A DNA stretch of 52,690 nt, taken from NCBI GenBank assembly GCA_021201395.1, contig JAJQFB010000021.1:1-52690 (forward strand), read 5' to 3'. Source of the DNA: Clostridiales bacterium. Its GTDB lineage: Bacteria; Bacillota; Clostridia; Lachnospirales; CAG-274. Positions 27,412 to 34,993 of this stretch are shown here, one piece after another. The notes under the pieces are model-generated. The model had not been told where the DNA came from. It ran no database searches and saw nothing but the letters and a program-made list of their open reading frames with translations. Within the stretch, counting starts at the first letter, position 1; each line of letters opens with the position of its first letter. The translations under genes were made by a program, and so were the position numbers.

Positions 27412-28587
27412 TTAATAATTCTTCTTAGGCTGAATAATATCAAGTCTGCTCGTTCTTGCAAAGGGATTGGCCTGAGGCTCTCTTGAAGAGGCTGTTTCCT
27501 GCCGAGCCGCTTCCTCCTCCAATTTCTTAAAGGGGTTTGTATAGTCCTTCTTTATGCCCGATGAAGGCTGGGGACGGTATCTCATATTGTTCACGGGATT
27601 TGCCGGAACGGGAGAAGCCGCTCTTTGACTTTCGTCAACAAGCCCCGTAGCCACAACAGTAACATTTATCTCCTCCGATTTTTCCTCCGACAGCTTAGAC
27701 GTACCGAAAATAACCTCGGCCTCGCTGTCCAAAAGCTCGCTTATGGAATCCACCGCATTGGCAACCTCAACCATAGGAATATCGCCGGAATAGCTTATAT
27801 TTATAAGAACGCTCTTAGCCCCGTCAATAGAGGTTTCAAGCAGAGGACTCTCAATGGCAAACTTAGCTGCGTCCATAACATTATCCGCCGTGCCTACACC
27901 CATATGGGCAAAGCCCCTGTTCTCCGTCATAACCGTTCTTACGTCCGCAAAGTCAAGGTTAATCTCTCCCGGCCTTGCAATAAGGTCTGAAATTCCCACT
28001 ACGCCCTGAACAAGAACGCTGTCCGCCAACTTAAAGGCGTCCTTAACGCTTGTGTTCTTGTCGGCGGCTTCAATGAGCTTCTGATTGGGAATAACAATAA
28101 GTGTATCAACGTTGTTCTTAAGCTTTTCGATTCCCTCAACGGCAAACTTCATACGCTTCCTGCCCTCAAAAAGGAAAGGCTTTGTAACAACACCTACGGT
28201 TAAGACCCCTAACTCCTTGGCTATTGAAGCCACAATGGGTGCTGCTCCCGTGCCTGTGCCTCCGCCCATACCTGCGGTAATAAAGGCCATATCCACATCG
28301 GCCATAGCGGCGTAAATTTCGTCCTTTGTTTCCTTTGCCGCTTCTGCTCCTATTTCGGGGCGGCCGCCTGCCCCTAAGCCCCTCGTACTCTTAAGGCCTA
28401 TGGCAATTTTCGCCGGAGCCTTGTTGTCGTCTAAAGCCTGCATATCAGTATTTACGGCGACATACTCAATCCTGTCTGCGCCGATTTCGATCATCCTGCT
28501 GACGGCGTTTCCCCCTGCGCCGCCTACACCGAAAACTACAATTCTTGCTTTTTTGTTTTGATCCATATCATTTATAACGTCTATCAA
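27412..28587 (-). CDS. ftsZ: Cell division protein FtsZ, copy 1 (ftsQ-linked, atypical C-terminus)
   Basis: Tubulin-like GTPase that forms the division ring. All GTP-binding and hydrolysis elements are present: G-V-G-G-A-G-G-N-A near residue 17, V-N-T-D, the G-G-G-T-G-T-G box near 105, and T7-loop N-L-D-F-A-D. About 70 residues of Gln/Pro/Arg-rich linker follow. The end reads [12 protein letters not shown], lacking the conserved (I/L)-P-x-F-L-R peptide that binds FtsA, SepF and others. The preferred start is TTG at 28587, seven bases after GGAGGG; a TTG at 28602 would overlap that site. It follows ftsQ, the ancestral position. Compare the second copy at 48581. Confidence 0.95.
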   Translation of the reverse strand: MIDVINDMDQNKKARIVVFGVGGAGGNAVSRMIEIGADRIEYVAVNTDMQALDDNKAPAKIAIGLKSTRGLGAGGRPEIGAEAAKETKDEIYAAMADVDMAFITAGMGGGTGTGAAPIVASIAKELGVLTVGVVTKPFLFEGRKRMKFAVEGIEKLKNNVDTLIVIPNQKLIEAADKNTSVKDAFKLADSVLVQGVVGISDLIARPGEINLDFADVRTVMTENRGFAHMGVGTADNVMDAAKFAIESPLLETSIDGAKSVLINISYSGDIPMVEVANAVDSISELLDSEAEVIFGTSKLSEEKSEEINVTVVATGLVDESQRAASPVPANPVNNMRYRPQPSSGIKKDYTNPFKKLEEEAARQETASSREPQANPFARTSRLDIIQPKKNY

Positions 28588-28638
28588 TGGTTTTCCCTCC
28601 AATATAATATTTTCTCTTTGGCATTAAGCATTAAACTA

Positions 28639-28667
28639 ATTATACACCATTTCAAATAATATTTCCA
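28639..28667 (-). promoter_or_regulatory. Candidate sigma-A promoter of ftsZ copy 1
   Basis: Minus strand: TGGAAA (28662-28667), 17-base spacer and TATAAT (28639-28644), about 50 bases before the TTG start. It would allow ftsZ to be expressed apart from ftsQ. Confidence 0.5.
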
Positions 28668-28715
28668 TAGTAAAATTAAAAAAATTTCAATTAAAATCAA
28701 ATTTTTTTACAAAAC

Positions 28716-29435
28716 CTACGTCAAAAGCTTAAAGCTTGGGTTATTGTTGATGTCGGAAATATCCAAAGTTCCCGCTTCTTCGGGGTCAAGCTGTTTTAAA
28801 ATCTCGTTAAGAGTAGCCACCTTCGTATAGGCGTCGTCTATATTGCCGAATATAACGTCTATATTTTTTACATAGAGATGTATATCGTCAGGGTCGGAAA
28901 CGTCAAGCTTAACGGTTATGTCGGATAAATCATAGGCATCTATAAGTTTTGAAATTTGGACGACATATGAAAGAGAATAGCCGTTTGTCACCGTCAAAAT
29001 CTCCCCTAAGGAAAAGCCGTCAAATTTAAGCCCCAAAACCACAGGGTGCTGAGCCTCCATATCCGCTTTAACGTCAATAACTCTTCCGTCAATATCTATA
29101 TATAAATAGCTGCCCATATAGGGAACATATCCCCTGACCCGTCTTTCCTCTATATTAATAACAACCGTAGAGGGCAGCTTCTTCGTAATTTTAACCGATT
29201 TTATGTAATTGCTTGCCGTAAGCTTATTTTTAACCGCCCCTGGGTTAAATATGAAAATATTTTGGCCTATGCCGTCAATTTCCCCCAGCTCAAAAATGTC
29301 GTCATTTGAAAGCTGAGAATTACCCACAACCTGTATCTCCTGAATTTCAAAAACGGGACTTACAAGAGCGGCAGCCGCCAAAATAATAAAAGCGGATATT
29401 AAAATTATAATTATAAATTTCTGTTTAAAACTCAT
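28716..29435 (-). CDS. ftsQ: Cell division protein FtsQ/DivIB
   Basis: Bitopic divisome protein that links FtsL/FtsB(DivIC) to septal wall synthesis. The 239-residue protein has a short cytoplasmic start, one membrane span (about 8-28), then a POTRA domain beginning F-E-I-Q-E-I-Q-V-V-G-N-S-Q-L-S. The FtsQ beta domain follows, with V-V-I-N-I-E-E-R-R-V-R-G-Y-V-P and Y-L-Y-I-D-I-D-G-R-V-I. Placement immediately before ftsZ supports it. No DivIB-type long C-terminal tail is present. Confidence 0.88.
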   Translation of the reverse strand: MSFKQKFIIIILISAFIILAAAALVSPVFEIQEIQVVGNSQLSNDDIFELGEIDGIGQNIFIFNPGAVKNKLTASNYIKSVKITKKLPSTVVINIEERRVRGYVPYMGSYLYIDIDGRVIDVKADMEAQHPVVLGLKFDGFSLGEILTVTNGYSLSYVVQISKLIDAYDLSDITVKLDVSDPDDIHLYVKNIDVIFGNIDDAYTKVATLNEILKQLDPEEAGTLDISDINNNPSFKLLT

Positions 29436-29542
29436 TTACCATACCTTCGTTCGGCCTTAAAAATTTTTTCTACGTTATATTTTAAAATAAAATCGACTAA
29501 ATGTCCATAGTTTTAATAAAATTTTCACCAAAAGTTTTATAA

Positions 29543-29584
29543 ATAAAAAACAGGGGCGGAATATCAAAGGTGTTCCGTCCCCCT
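29543..29584 (-). terminator. Rho-independent terminator of the pilus operon
   Basis: Minus strand hairpin GGGG(A)CGGAA / TTCCGCCCC with an 11-base loop, then TGTTTTTTATT. It lies 31 bases after the stop of the last pilus gene (sortase) and before ftsQ, so the pilus locus is insulated from the division genes. Confidence 0.85.
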
Positions 29585-29615
29585 TTTAAATTATTTCATT
29601 ACTTCATTATTGCCT

Positions 29616-30245
29616 TTATTGCCGAATCTTTACAAGCCTTACGGTTACCCTCTGCTGACCGCTTAAGGTGCAGGTGAAGAGAGTCAAGTCCCAGTCGTCC
29701 CCCTCCTGCTTTTCCTCCATTCCTGAAATATCCGTGCCGTCAAGCTGCAAAATTGCCGAAACCAGATAGCTGAAAACATTTCCGTCACCGTCGGTAAAAT
29801 TGACTCTGTCTCCGGTTTGAAGATTCTTAAGCCCTCCGAAGTGGGAGCTGTAGTTGTGTCCGCAGATTATCATATCGTCCTTATAAGCGGAGCCGCCGTA
29901 TCGGCAGGGTGCGCTCCTAAGCCCCTCCATATTGAAATCTCCCCTGACAGGCAGCTCCAGCCCCAAACCGGGAACCTCAAGCATACCTATATACCTTTCC
30001 CCCTCAATCTCAATCTCAAGCATCTCCATCTCAGGATAGCGCACATACAGGGGTGTTTCGTCCGCCGTAAAATTATCAAGAGAATTTTCAGAGGCTTTAA
30101 CAAGCTTAACCTTAAGAGCCTCGGCCTCCACTGCCGCCGCCTTTTCCGCTCTCAAACCGTCCCAAATATTATAGCCCGTCAGCAGAAAGGCTCCTAAAAT
30201 CATCAAAAGCCCTGCGGCAATCAAAAATCCGCCCTTTTTCTTCAT
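29616..30245 (-). CDS. Sortase (second sortase of the pilus locus; class uncertain)
   Basis: Membrane transpeptidase, 209 residues. N-terminal membrane span (about 6-24), a helical linker, then the sortase barrel: catalytic His in I-I-C-G-H-N-Y near 125, Cys in L-T-L-F-T-C-T near 192, and Arg in Q-Q-R-V-T-V near 202. The T-L-F-T-C-T and short active-site region differ from the class C enzyme next door. The start is ATG at 30245, overlapping the stop of the LPQTG protein (TGATG), although the frame stays open 26 codons further up. As last gene of a pilus locus, its likely job is to attach finished fibres, or the basal pilin, to the wall. Confidence 0.9.
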   Translation of the reverse strand: MKKKGGFLIAAGLLMILGAFLLTGYNIWDGLRAEKAAAVEAEALKVKLVKASENSLDNFTADETPLYVRYPEMEMLEIEIEGERYIGMLEVPGLGLELPVRGDFNMEGLRSAPCRYGGSAYKDDMIICGHNYSSHFGGLKNLQTGDRVNFTDGDGNVFSYLVSAILQLDGTDISGMEEKQEGDDWDLTLFTCTLSGQQRVTVRLVKIRQ

Positions 30246-31552
30246 CAGCTCATTCTCCTTCTGCCTATGCCCAAAATAAGACACAGCATACCTAAGCAGG
30301 AAAGTATGGGAACGGGATACCAAAGCTGACCCGTCTGAGGAAGTGCGGCTGCTCCCTCAGAGGCTCCGTTTTCCGCAGACCCCTGAGCGTTCTCGCCCTC
30401 CGAATTTATTCCAACGGAGGAATTGTCCCCCTCGCTTCCGAATGACGAAGCAGAGCTGTTTCCTAACTCACCGCCCGAAATTACATTTCCGAATTCGTCC
30501 GTAACGATTTCCGAGCCGCCGTCGCTTCTTCTGTTATCTCCGCCCTCATCGCCGTCCTCAGGCTCTTCACCGGGTTCGCCGCTGTTTCGCTTGTTTGTTG
30601 TTTCCTCAATTTCTTCCTCCGTAACCTCTTCGCCCTCGGTTTCCTTTTCGGATTTCCCCTCTGTGGTGGTTTCCGCAGGCGCTTCTGTCGTTGCCTCCGT
30701 AGTATTTACAACAACGCTTCCGCCGCCCCCTGAGGGCGGAGCCTTAGTGGTGGTTTCAACAGGTCTTTCCGTTGTGGTCTCCGTAGGTGCTTCCGTTGTG
30801 GTCTCCGTAGTGGTAACAGTGGGTGTATCCCCTCCGGGAGTGTCGCCATCCTCAGTATTCAAAAGTATAAAAACAGTGCCGTCTTTCTCTATATTAACCG
30901 AATAGCCCGAGGGTATCTCCTTTTCCGCAACCTGCCAGCTATAGCTTGCGTCCAAATCCGTCCAAGTATAGCGCCAACTGCAATAACTGTTTAAAATCTG
31001 TTCGTCATAAACCTCCCCATCGCATAAAAGCTGTACGGTAATGCTGCTCTCGCTTGAGCCGCTCCAAACCTTAAGGGCGGAAACAGACAGGGTTTCTTCC
31101 AAAACGCTTGCTGTTTCATACTTCCCCGTAACCTCATACTCCGTCTCATCATAAACAGGCAGCAAAACCGGCAGAGCCGTATATATATAATCGCTGTCGG
31201 TATAAACCTCCCCCAAAATAAGGTAATATCCCCTTTCAAGGTCTGAGAAAGAAACGCTGCCGTCGCTGCCCGTCACAGCCGAAGCCGCCGCTTCTATATT
31301 GTCTCTCTCAATATAGGCCGCTAAGGTCTCCGCTGTGTCGCTGCCCTCGTAATCAACAGAATAGCCTGAAAAAGCCTCGGAAACAACCAAGCCCCCGGAG
31401 CTGCTTATTGAGCCGATTTTGTAAAGCCTGAACGTTGCCCCCGCCTTAACATAATTAAGCCTGATAACCCCCTGACCTCCGAAAGTCAAAGCCGTCAAAA
31501 ACCAAACCGCCAAAAAAACCGTAATTAAACCGCCGAAAAACCGTTTTCTCAT
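30245..31552 (-). CDS. LPQTG-anchored minor (basal) pilin with Cna-B domain
   Basis: A 435-residue surface protein. Signal peptide (about 1-28) at the front. An N-terminal pilin-like domain opens A-T-F-R-L-Y-K-I-G and has G-Y-Y-L-I-L-G near 100. A Cna-B-type domain (about 158-235) starts S-V-S-A-L-K-V-W. Then comes a long Thr/Glu/Pro stalk (about 245-330) and an acidic/Ser-rich stretch. The sorting signal L-P-Q-T-G is followed by a hydrophobic segment and R-R-R. Its ATG follows AGGCGGTG; the GTG nine bases upstream is less likely. Small size and the place before the last sortase suggest the base of the pilus. Confidence 0.88.
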   Translation of the reverse strand: MRKRFFGGLITVFLAVWFLTALTFGGQGVIRLNYVKAGATFRLYKIGSISSSGGLVVSEAFSGYSVDYEGSDTAETLAAYIERDNIEAAASAVTGSDGSVSFSDLERGYYLILGEVYTDSDYIYTALPVLLPVYDETEYEVTGKYETASVLEETLSVSALKVWSGSSESSITVQLLCDGEVYDEQILNSYCSWRYTWTDLDASYSWQVAEKEIPSGYSVNIEKDGTVFILLNTEDGDTPGGDTPTVTTTETTTEAPTETTTERPVETTTKAPPSGGGGSVVVNTTEATTEAPAETTTEGKSEKETEGEEVTEEEIEETTNKRNSGEPGEEPEDGDEGGDNRRSDGGSEIVTDEFGNVISGGELGNSSASSFGSEGDNSSVGINSEGENAQGSAENGASEGAAALPQTGQLWYPVPILSCLGMLCLILGIGRRRMS

Positions 31553-31580
31553 AAAAAACACCGCCTAAAAAATTTTTATA

Positions 31581-31640
31581 GGCTCCCCTTTTAAGGGGAG
31601 CTGTCACACCGTAGGTGTGACTGAGAGGTCCCCCTCGCCG
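31581..31640. repeat. GC-rich palindromic intergenic element
   Basis: Two adjacent hairpins: CTCCCCTT/AAGGGGAG (31583-31590 with 31593-31600) and GTCACACC/GGTGTGAC (31603-31610 with 31614-31621), then ACTGAGAGG and a CCCCC run. The AGGGGAGCTGTCAC...GTGACTGAG pattern resembles dispersed palindromic repeats common in gut Clostridia. It sits between the sortase and minor pilin genes of the pilus operon. Confidence 0.6.
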
Positions 31641-31671
31641 ACCAACATTCCTACGCTTTCCCAAACAACTC

Positions 31672-32499
31672 TTACCTCTTCCCCTTCTTTTTCCCTGTTT
31701 TCACCATCATAACAACAAACAGCAAAAGCAATATGGGAACCGCCACCATAGGCGCCACCACAATCGGCTCCAGCTTCGTAGCGTCGGCGGAAACGTTGAC
31801 GTTTGTCCCCTCCGCCAAATTTTCGATTCTGTGACCCCTTATCATAAGCCTGTGGGAATTTACTCCATAGGGTGTACAAGTGACAAGGGTCACCAAATCC
31901 TCGCCCTTGCCGAAAGCCAGGCCGCTTATGTCGTTGGGTTTAACTATGCTTATAAGGTCAACCTCATAGGTTATCTTTTCGTCCAAAAAATTTATGACAA
32001 ACACGTCCCCCTCAACAAGCTTGTCCAAATCCGTAAAAAGCCTGGCCGAGGGCAGACCCCTGTGGCCTGACAAAACAGCGTGTGTGTTTTCTCCCCCTAC
32101 GGGCAAAGACGACCCCGGCATATGCCCCACAGCCACCTGTAAAACCGCATCGCTGACCCCGTGATAAACAGGCAGCTCCACATTTATTTTGTCAATGTCG
32201 ATATAGCCCATTATCCCCGAGCCGGAAACGTCAAGCAGGCTGTAATACTCCGCAAGCTCCTCCTTCGTAGGGTGCCATCTTTTTGAATTGCCGAAAAGCC
32301 TTTCGTTATACTCCCTGGCCGCCTGTAAAATCCTCTCATATTCCTCACCGCTTAAATTCTCAACCGCCTCCACATATGAAGCAATGGCTCTCGACTGGTG
32401 AAAGGAATTCCAGTAATCACTGACCGTAGGATATAAAAGCAAGCAAAGCCCGGCCAGCAAAATCAAAAACAAAAATATACTAACCTTGTCCTTTTTCAT
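31672..32499 (-). CDS. Class C (pilus) sortase
   Basis: Polymerises pilins by joining the Thr of one sorting motif to a Lys of the next subunit. The 275-residue protein has an N-terminal membrane span (about 7-25), a Tyr/Glu-rich helical linker, then the sortase barrel. Landmarks: I-D-K-I-N-V-E-L-P-V-Y-H-G near 105, catalytic His in L-S-G-H-R-G near 145, Cys in T-L-V-T-C-T-P-Y-G near 208 and Arg in H-R-L-M-I-R-G. A second membrane span near 247-268 with basic end is the class C topology. The D-P-(W/F) lid motif of typical class C enzymes is not visible in the linker. Sits directly after the major pilin gene. Confidence 0.93.
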   Translation of the reverse strand: MKKDKVSIFLFLILLAGLCLLLYPTVSDYWNSFHQSRAIASYVEAVENLSGEEYERILQAAREYNERLFGNSKRWHPTKEELAEYYSLLDVSGSGIMGYIDIDKINVELPVYHGVSDAVLQVAVGHMPGSSLPVGGENTHAVLSGHRGLPSARLFTDLDKLVEGDVFVINFLDEKITYEVDLISIVKPNDISGLAFGKGEDLVTLVTCTPYGVNSHRLMIRGHRIENLAEGTNVNVSADATKLEPIVVAPMVAVPILLLLFVVMMVKTGKKKGKR

Positions 32500-32645
32500 C
32501 TCAACGCTCCTCCTGTCGGCCGCTCTTGCACAGCCCCTCTCTTCATTTACTGAGGGAGGCTCTGCAAAAGTCCCCCGCTTAAGCTGCCCTGCGGGGGAAA
32601 TTTGTTTATTCGGAGTGTTTTAAATCAAAAATTGTCTTTTATTTA

Positions 32646-34355
32646 TTAAGCGTTTCTCATTCTTCTCTTAACGATAAGGAGAATACCTGCACATACAACA
32701 AGGATTCCGCCTAAGGTATAGAAAATCTTCGTACCCATACCGCCGGTTGAGGGAAGTGTAGCACCTGAGTTATTCTCTACTGTTAAATCAACTGTGCCAT
32801 TGCTTGTGTCGCCATTTTCAGCATCTCCGTCATCAACTGAAATTGTCAGTGCTGTTAAGGCATCACTTGCTTTTCCCGACCAACTCTGTCCATTGTCTGT
32901 TGTGGCTGCAATTACAAGCTTAATGGGGTCGTCAAGGAGGTTATAGCCTGTAGGTGCCTTTGTCTCTTCGAGGTAGTATGCGCCATCGTCAAGGCCGATA
33001 ACGGAGAAGTTACCGCTGTCATCCGAAGTCAATGTGCTTGCCGCATTTTCATTGGTTGTCCAACCGGTTACCTTGTTGTTTGAATCAACCTGAACATAAT
33101 ATTTAGTGGCAGTTTCATTGCCCTCGCCATCGGTTGAGGTTACAGTCTTATAAAGAACAAATTCTGCTCCCTCAAGGGTTACAGTACTGTCTTCACCGTC
33201 AACCTTTGTTACGTCAAGTTCGTATGTAAAAACGATAACTATGTCTTCGGGAGTTGTGCCTGTGTCACTGCTTCCGCCCTCGTTGGGGTTATTGGAGTAT
33301 TCAAGGGTTACCTTGTTGGTATTTCCGTCAAGACCGATTGCAACATTTGAGTTCAGTGTAGCCGTATAGTATACATAAATCTTACTGCTGCTTGTAACCG
33401 AAATACTATTGCCTTCTGAGTCTGTCAGAGATAAAATATCAGTAAATTGAACCTCAAATGTGCAGTCGCCAGTAAGGTCAGCAGTTTTTACACTGTAGTT
33501 TGAGGAAGCAACCGTTGTTTCTGTTGTGCCTGTAACAACCTTAACAACTACATCATCATTAAATGTAAGACCTGTTGACAATGTATCGTGGAAAATATAT
33601 TTATATGTTTCGTAGTCACTTAAATTTTCGGGAAGCGAACCGATAAGTTCAAAGGGAACTTCGTCGCCTATGTCATAGTCTGCAACATCATTGTAGCCTG
33701 TGCCGTAGTCAGTGCCAGTATAATCTTCTTCATAAACTTTCTTGGTTACAGAAGGAACATCAGACTTAGGCTCTACTTCGGCATCACCTGTAACCTCAAG
33801 AATAAATCTTGTGTAAGCACCGTCACTTGTTACAGTTGTATTCTTAACAAGATAGTAGCCGGGGTCTGTAACAGTAATTGTGTAGTTGGAATCTTCTGTA
33901 CTGTATGAACTTGTTGCCGCAGCCGTCGATAAATATAAGCTTACAACATCTGCAAATTTCTGTACTACTTCACTGTCATCACTGCAACTTGCTAAAACCT
34001 CAGCAACACCGGCAGCATCTTTACAGTCGGCAAAAGGTGTTGTCTCGCTTATAGTTATAGCATTTATAGCCTGAATTAATGTCTTGGCATCATCTCCGGA
34101 ACCAACTGTGCTTTCATCATCAACTCCGCTGCCCCATACAATATTCGACAAGATGTAGGGGTCAGAATTTGTACCTGAACCGGATAAATCACCGTCAAAA
34201 ATCTGATATGCCGAATATACATAACCCGAAGTTTCGTTCTTGATTGTTATTGTGTAGCTTTCTTCACCATCTGCAAGGGCTGTTACGGAGATGCTCATTG
34301 TGAGAGCCATAACTGCTGCGAGGAGGAGGCTTAAAATTTTCGTTATTTTTTTCAT
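32646..34355 (-). CDS. Major pilin (LPSTG, isopeptide D2 and SpaA-type domains)
   Basis: Shaft subunit of a sortase-built pilus, 569 residues. Signal peptide 1-29 ends V-T-A-L-A-D. The N-terminal domain (about 33-200) closes with G-Y-Y-L-V-K-N. The segment V-E-P-K-S-D-V-P-S-V-T-K-K carries the likely polymerising lysine. Next is a fimbrial D2-type isopeptide domain (about 205-365). A C-terminal domain (about 385-510) starts Y-E-L-D-V-T-K-V-D-G and has the E-box Y-Y-L-E-E-T-K-A-P-T-G-Y. The end is L-P-S-T-G, hydrophobic segment, K-R-R-M-R. AAAGGA precedes the ATG. The first gene of the locus lies 638 bases upstream, so this gene may have its own promoter. Confidence 0.95.
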   Translation of the reverse strand: MKKITKILSLLLAAVMALTMSISVTALADGEESYTITIKNETSGYVYSAYQIFDGDLSGSGTNSDPYILSNIVWGSGVDDESTVGSGDDAKTLIQAINAITISETTPFADCKDAAGVAEVLASCSDDSEVVQKFADVVSLYLSTAAATSSYSTEDSNYTITVTDPGYYLVKNTTVTSDGAYTRFILEVTGDAEVEPKSDVPSVTKKVYEEDYTGTDYGTGYNDVADYDIGDEVPFELIGSLPENLSDYETYKYIFHDTLSTGLTFNDDVVVKVVTGTTETTVASSNYSVKTADLTGDCTFEVQFTDILSLTDSEGNSISVTSSSKIYVYYTATLNSNVAIGLDGNTNKVTLEYSNNPNEGGSSDTGTTPEDIVIVFTYELDVTKVDGEDSTVTLEGAEFVLYKTVTSTDGEGNETATKYYVQVDSNNKVTGWTTNENAASTLTSDDSGNFSVIGLDDGAYYLEETKAPTGYNLLDDPIKLVIAATTDNGQSWSGKASDALTALTISVDDGDAENGDTSNGTVDLTVENNSGATLPSTGGMGTKIFYTLGGILVVCAGILLIVKRRMRNA

Positions 34356-34993
34356 ATTTATCTGTCCTTTCTTAAAGATTTTTTTGTGGAGGTTGATAAG
34401 GCTTAGGGTCTCCGCCCGTAAGCTATCCTTTTTACCCCCCCACTTTGATTTTTAATGTTTCCCATAGTGGTTGGCGGCTCTCTGTGTCGGTTACAACGCA
34501 GGGTTGTTGCAAAGGGGGCGGCCTCTCCACCGCCGTGGTATACATATTGTATTATGTACCACTAATTTAATTGGTACTGCCGCAGTTTTGTTCGCCTTAT
34601 GACGGCGGTTCCCCTTCCCCTTAGCGAAAGGGAGGCTTAGCTGCCTTCTGTGTCGGCTTGCCCGTGGAGCTTTACGCTTTTCCGCTTTCCGCTTTCCACT
34701 TTTTCCTTTTTCCTCTTTTTTTCAAAATTTCCCTATTCCTCTTTTTTCAAACATCACTCCTTTCAAGGGGATTATGTGATAAGAGTGGCGAGAGCTTAAA
34801 GCCGTTCTTCAAATCTCCTGTTACTTTTTTATAACACAGTCTGAGCGTCGCCGCCGTCTCCTCCGTTCGTTTGCTTTGGCATAAACACCAAAGCAAGACT
34901 CCACTTCGGAACGGCTCCTCTTTCGGCAAAAGCCGTTTTTGGCTTTTGCCGAGTATGCCTACGGCACCACTTAGTAAGCTTAAGCTTGCCGCC
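34356..34993. other. 638-base intergenic region inside the pilus locus with multiple dyads
   Basis: No convincing gene. Content: perfect 11-bp hairpin at 34924-34951 (no T-run on either strand); 9-bp hairpin at 34871-34896; overlapping inverted repeats around 34536-34577 that exclude one another (GTGGTA...TACCAC and GTACCA...TGGTAC); a GGCGG/CCGCC hairpin at 34517-34534; a degenerate GC-rich repeat near 34601-34640 (CCCTTAGCGAAAGGGAGGC) akin to the element at 31581; a seven-C run at 34435-34441; and a polypyrimidine tract at 34676-34750. A promoter or leader for the major pilin is probable, but no box pair stands out. Confidence 0.6.
34676..34750. repeat. Polypyrimidine tract with short tandem repeats
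   Basis: Plus strand almost all C and T for about 75 bases, including tandem CTTTCCG copies and runs of TTTTTCC. On the transcribed strand of the pilus operon this reads as GGAAAG repeats, upstream of the major pilin. Such tracts can change length by slippage. Confidence 0.55.

Noticed and set aside
34747..34929. Minus-strand 60-codon open frame in the pilus intergenic region
   Set aside because: No good ribosome site; it runs through perfect hairpins and repeat-like sequence and has no protein-family feature. Treated as structured non-coding DNA.
34924..34951. Perfect 11-bp hairpin considered as a terminator of the giant adhesin gene
   Set aside because: On the minus strand it is followed by AAAGAGG, not a U-tract; kept only as part of the structured intergenic region.
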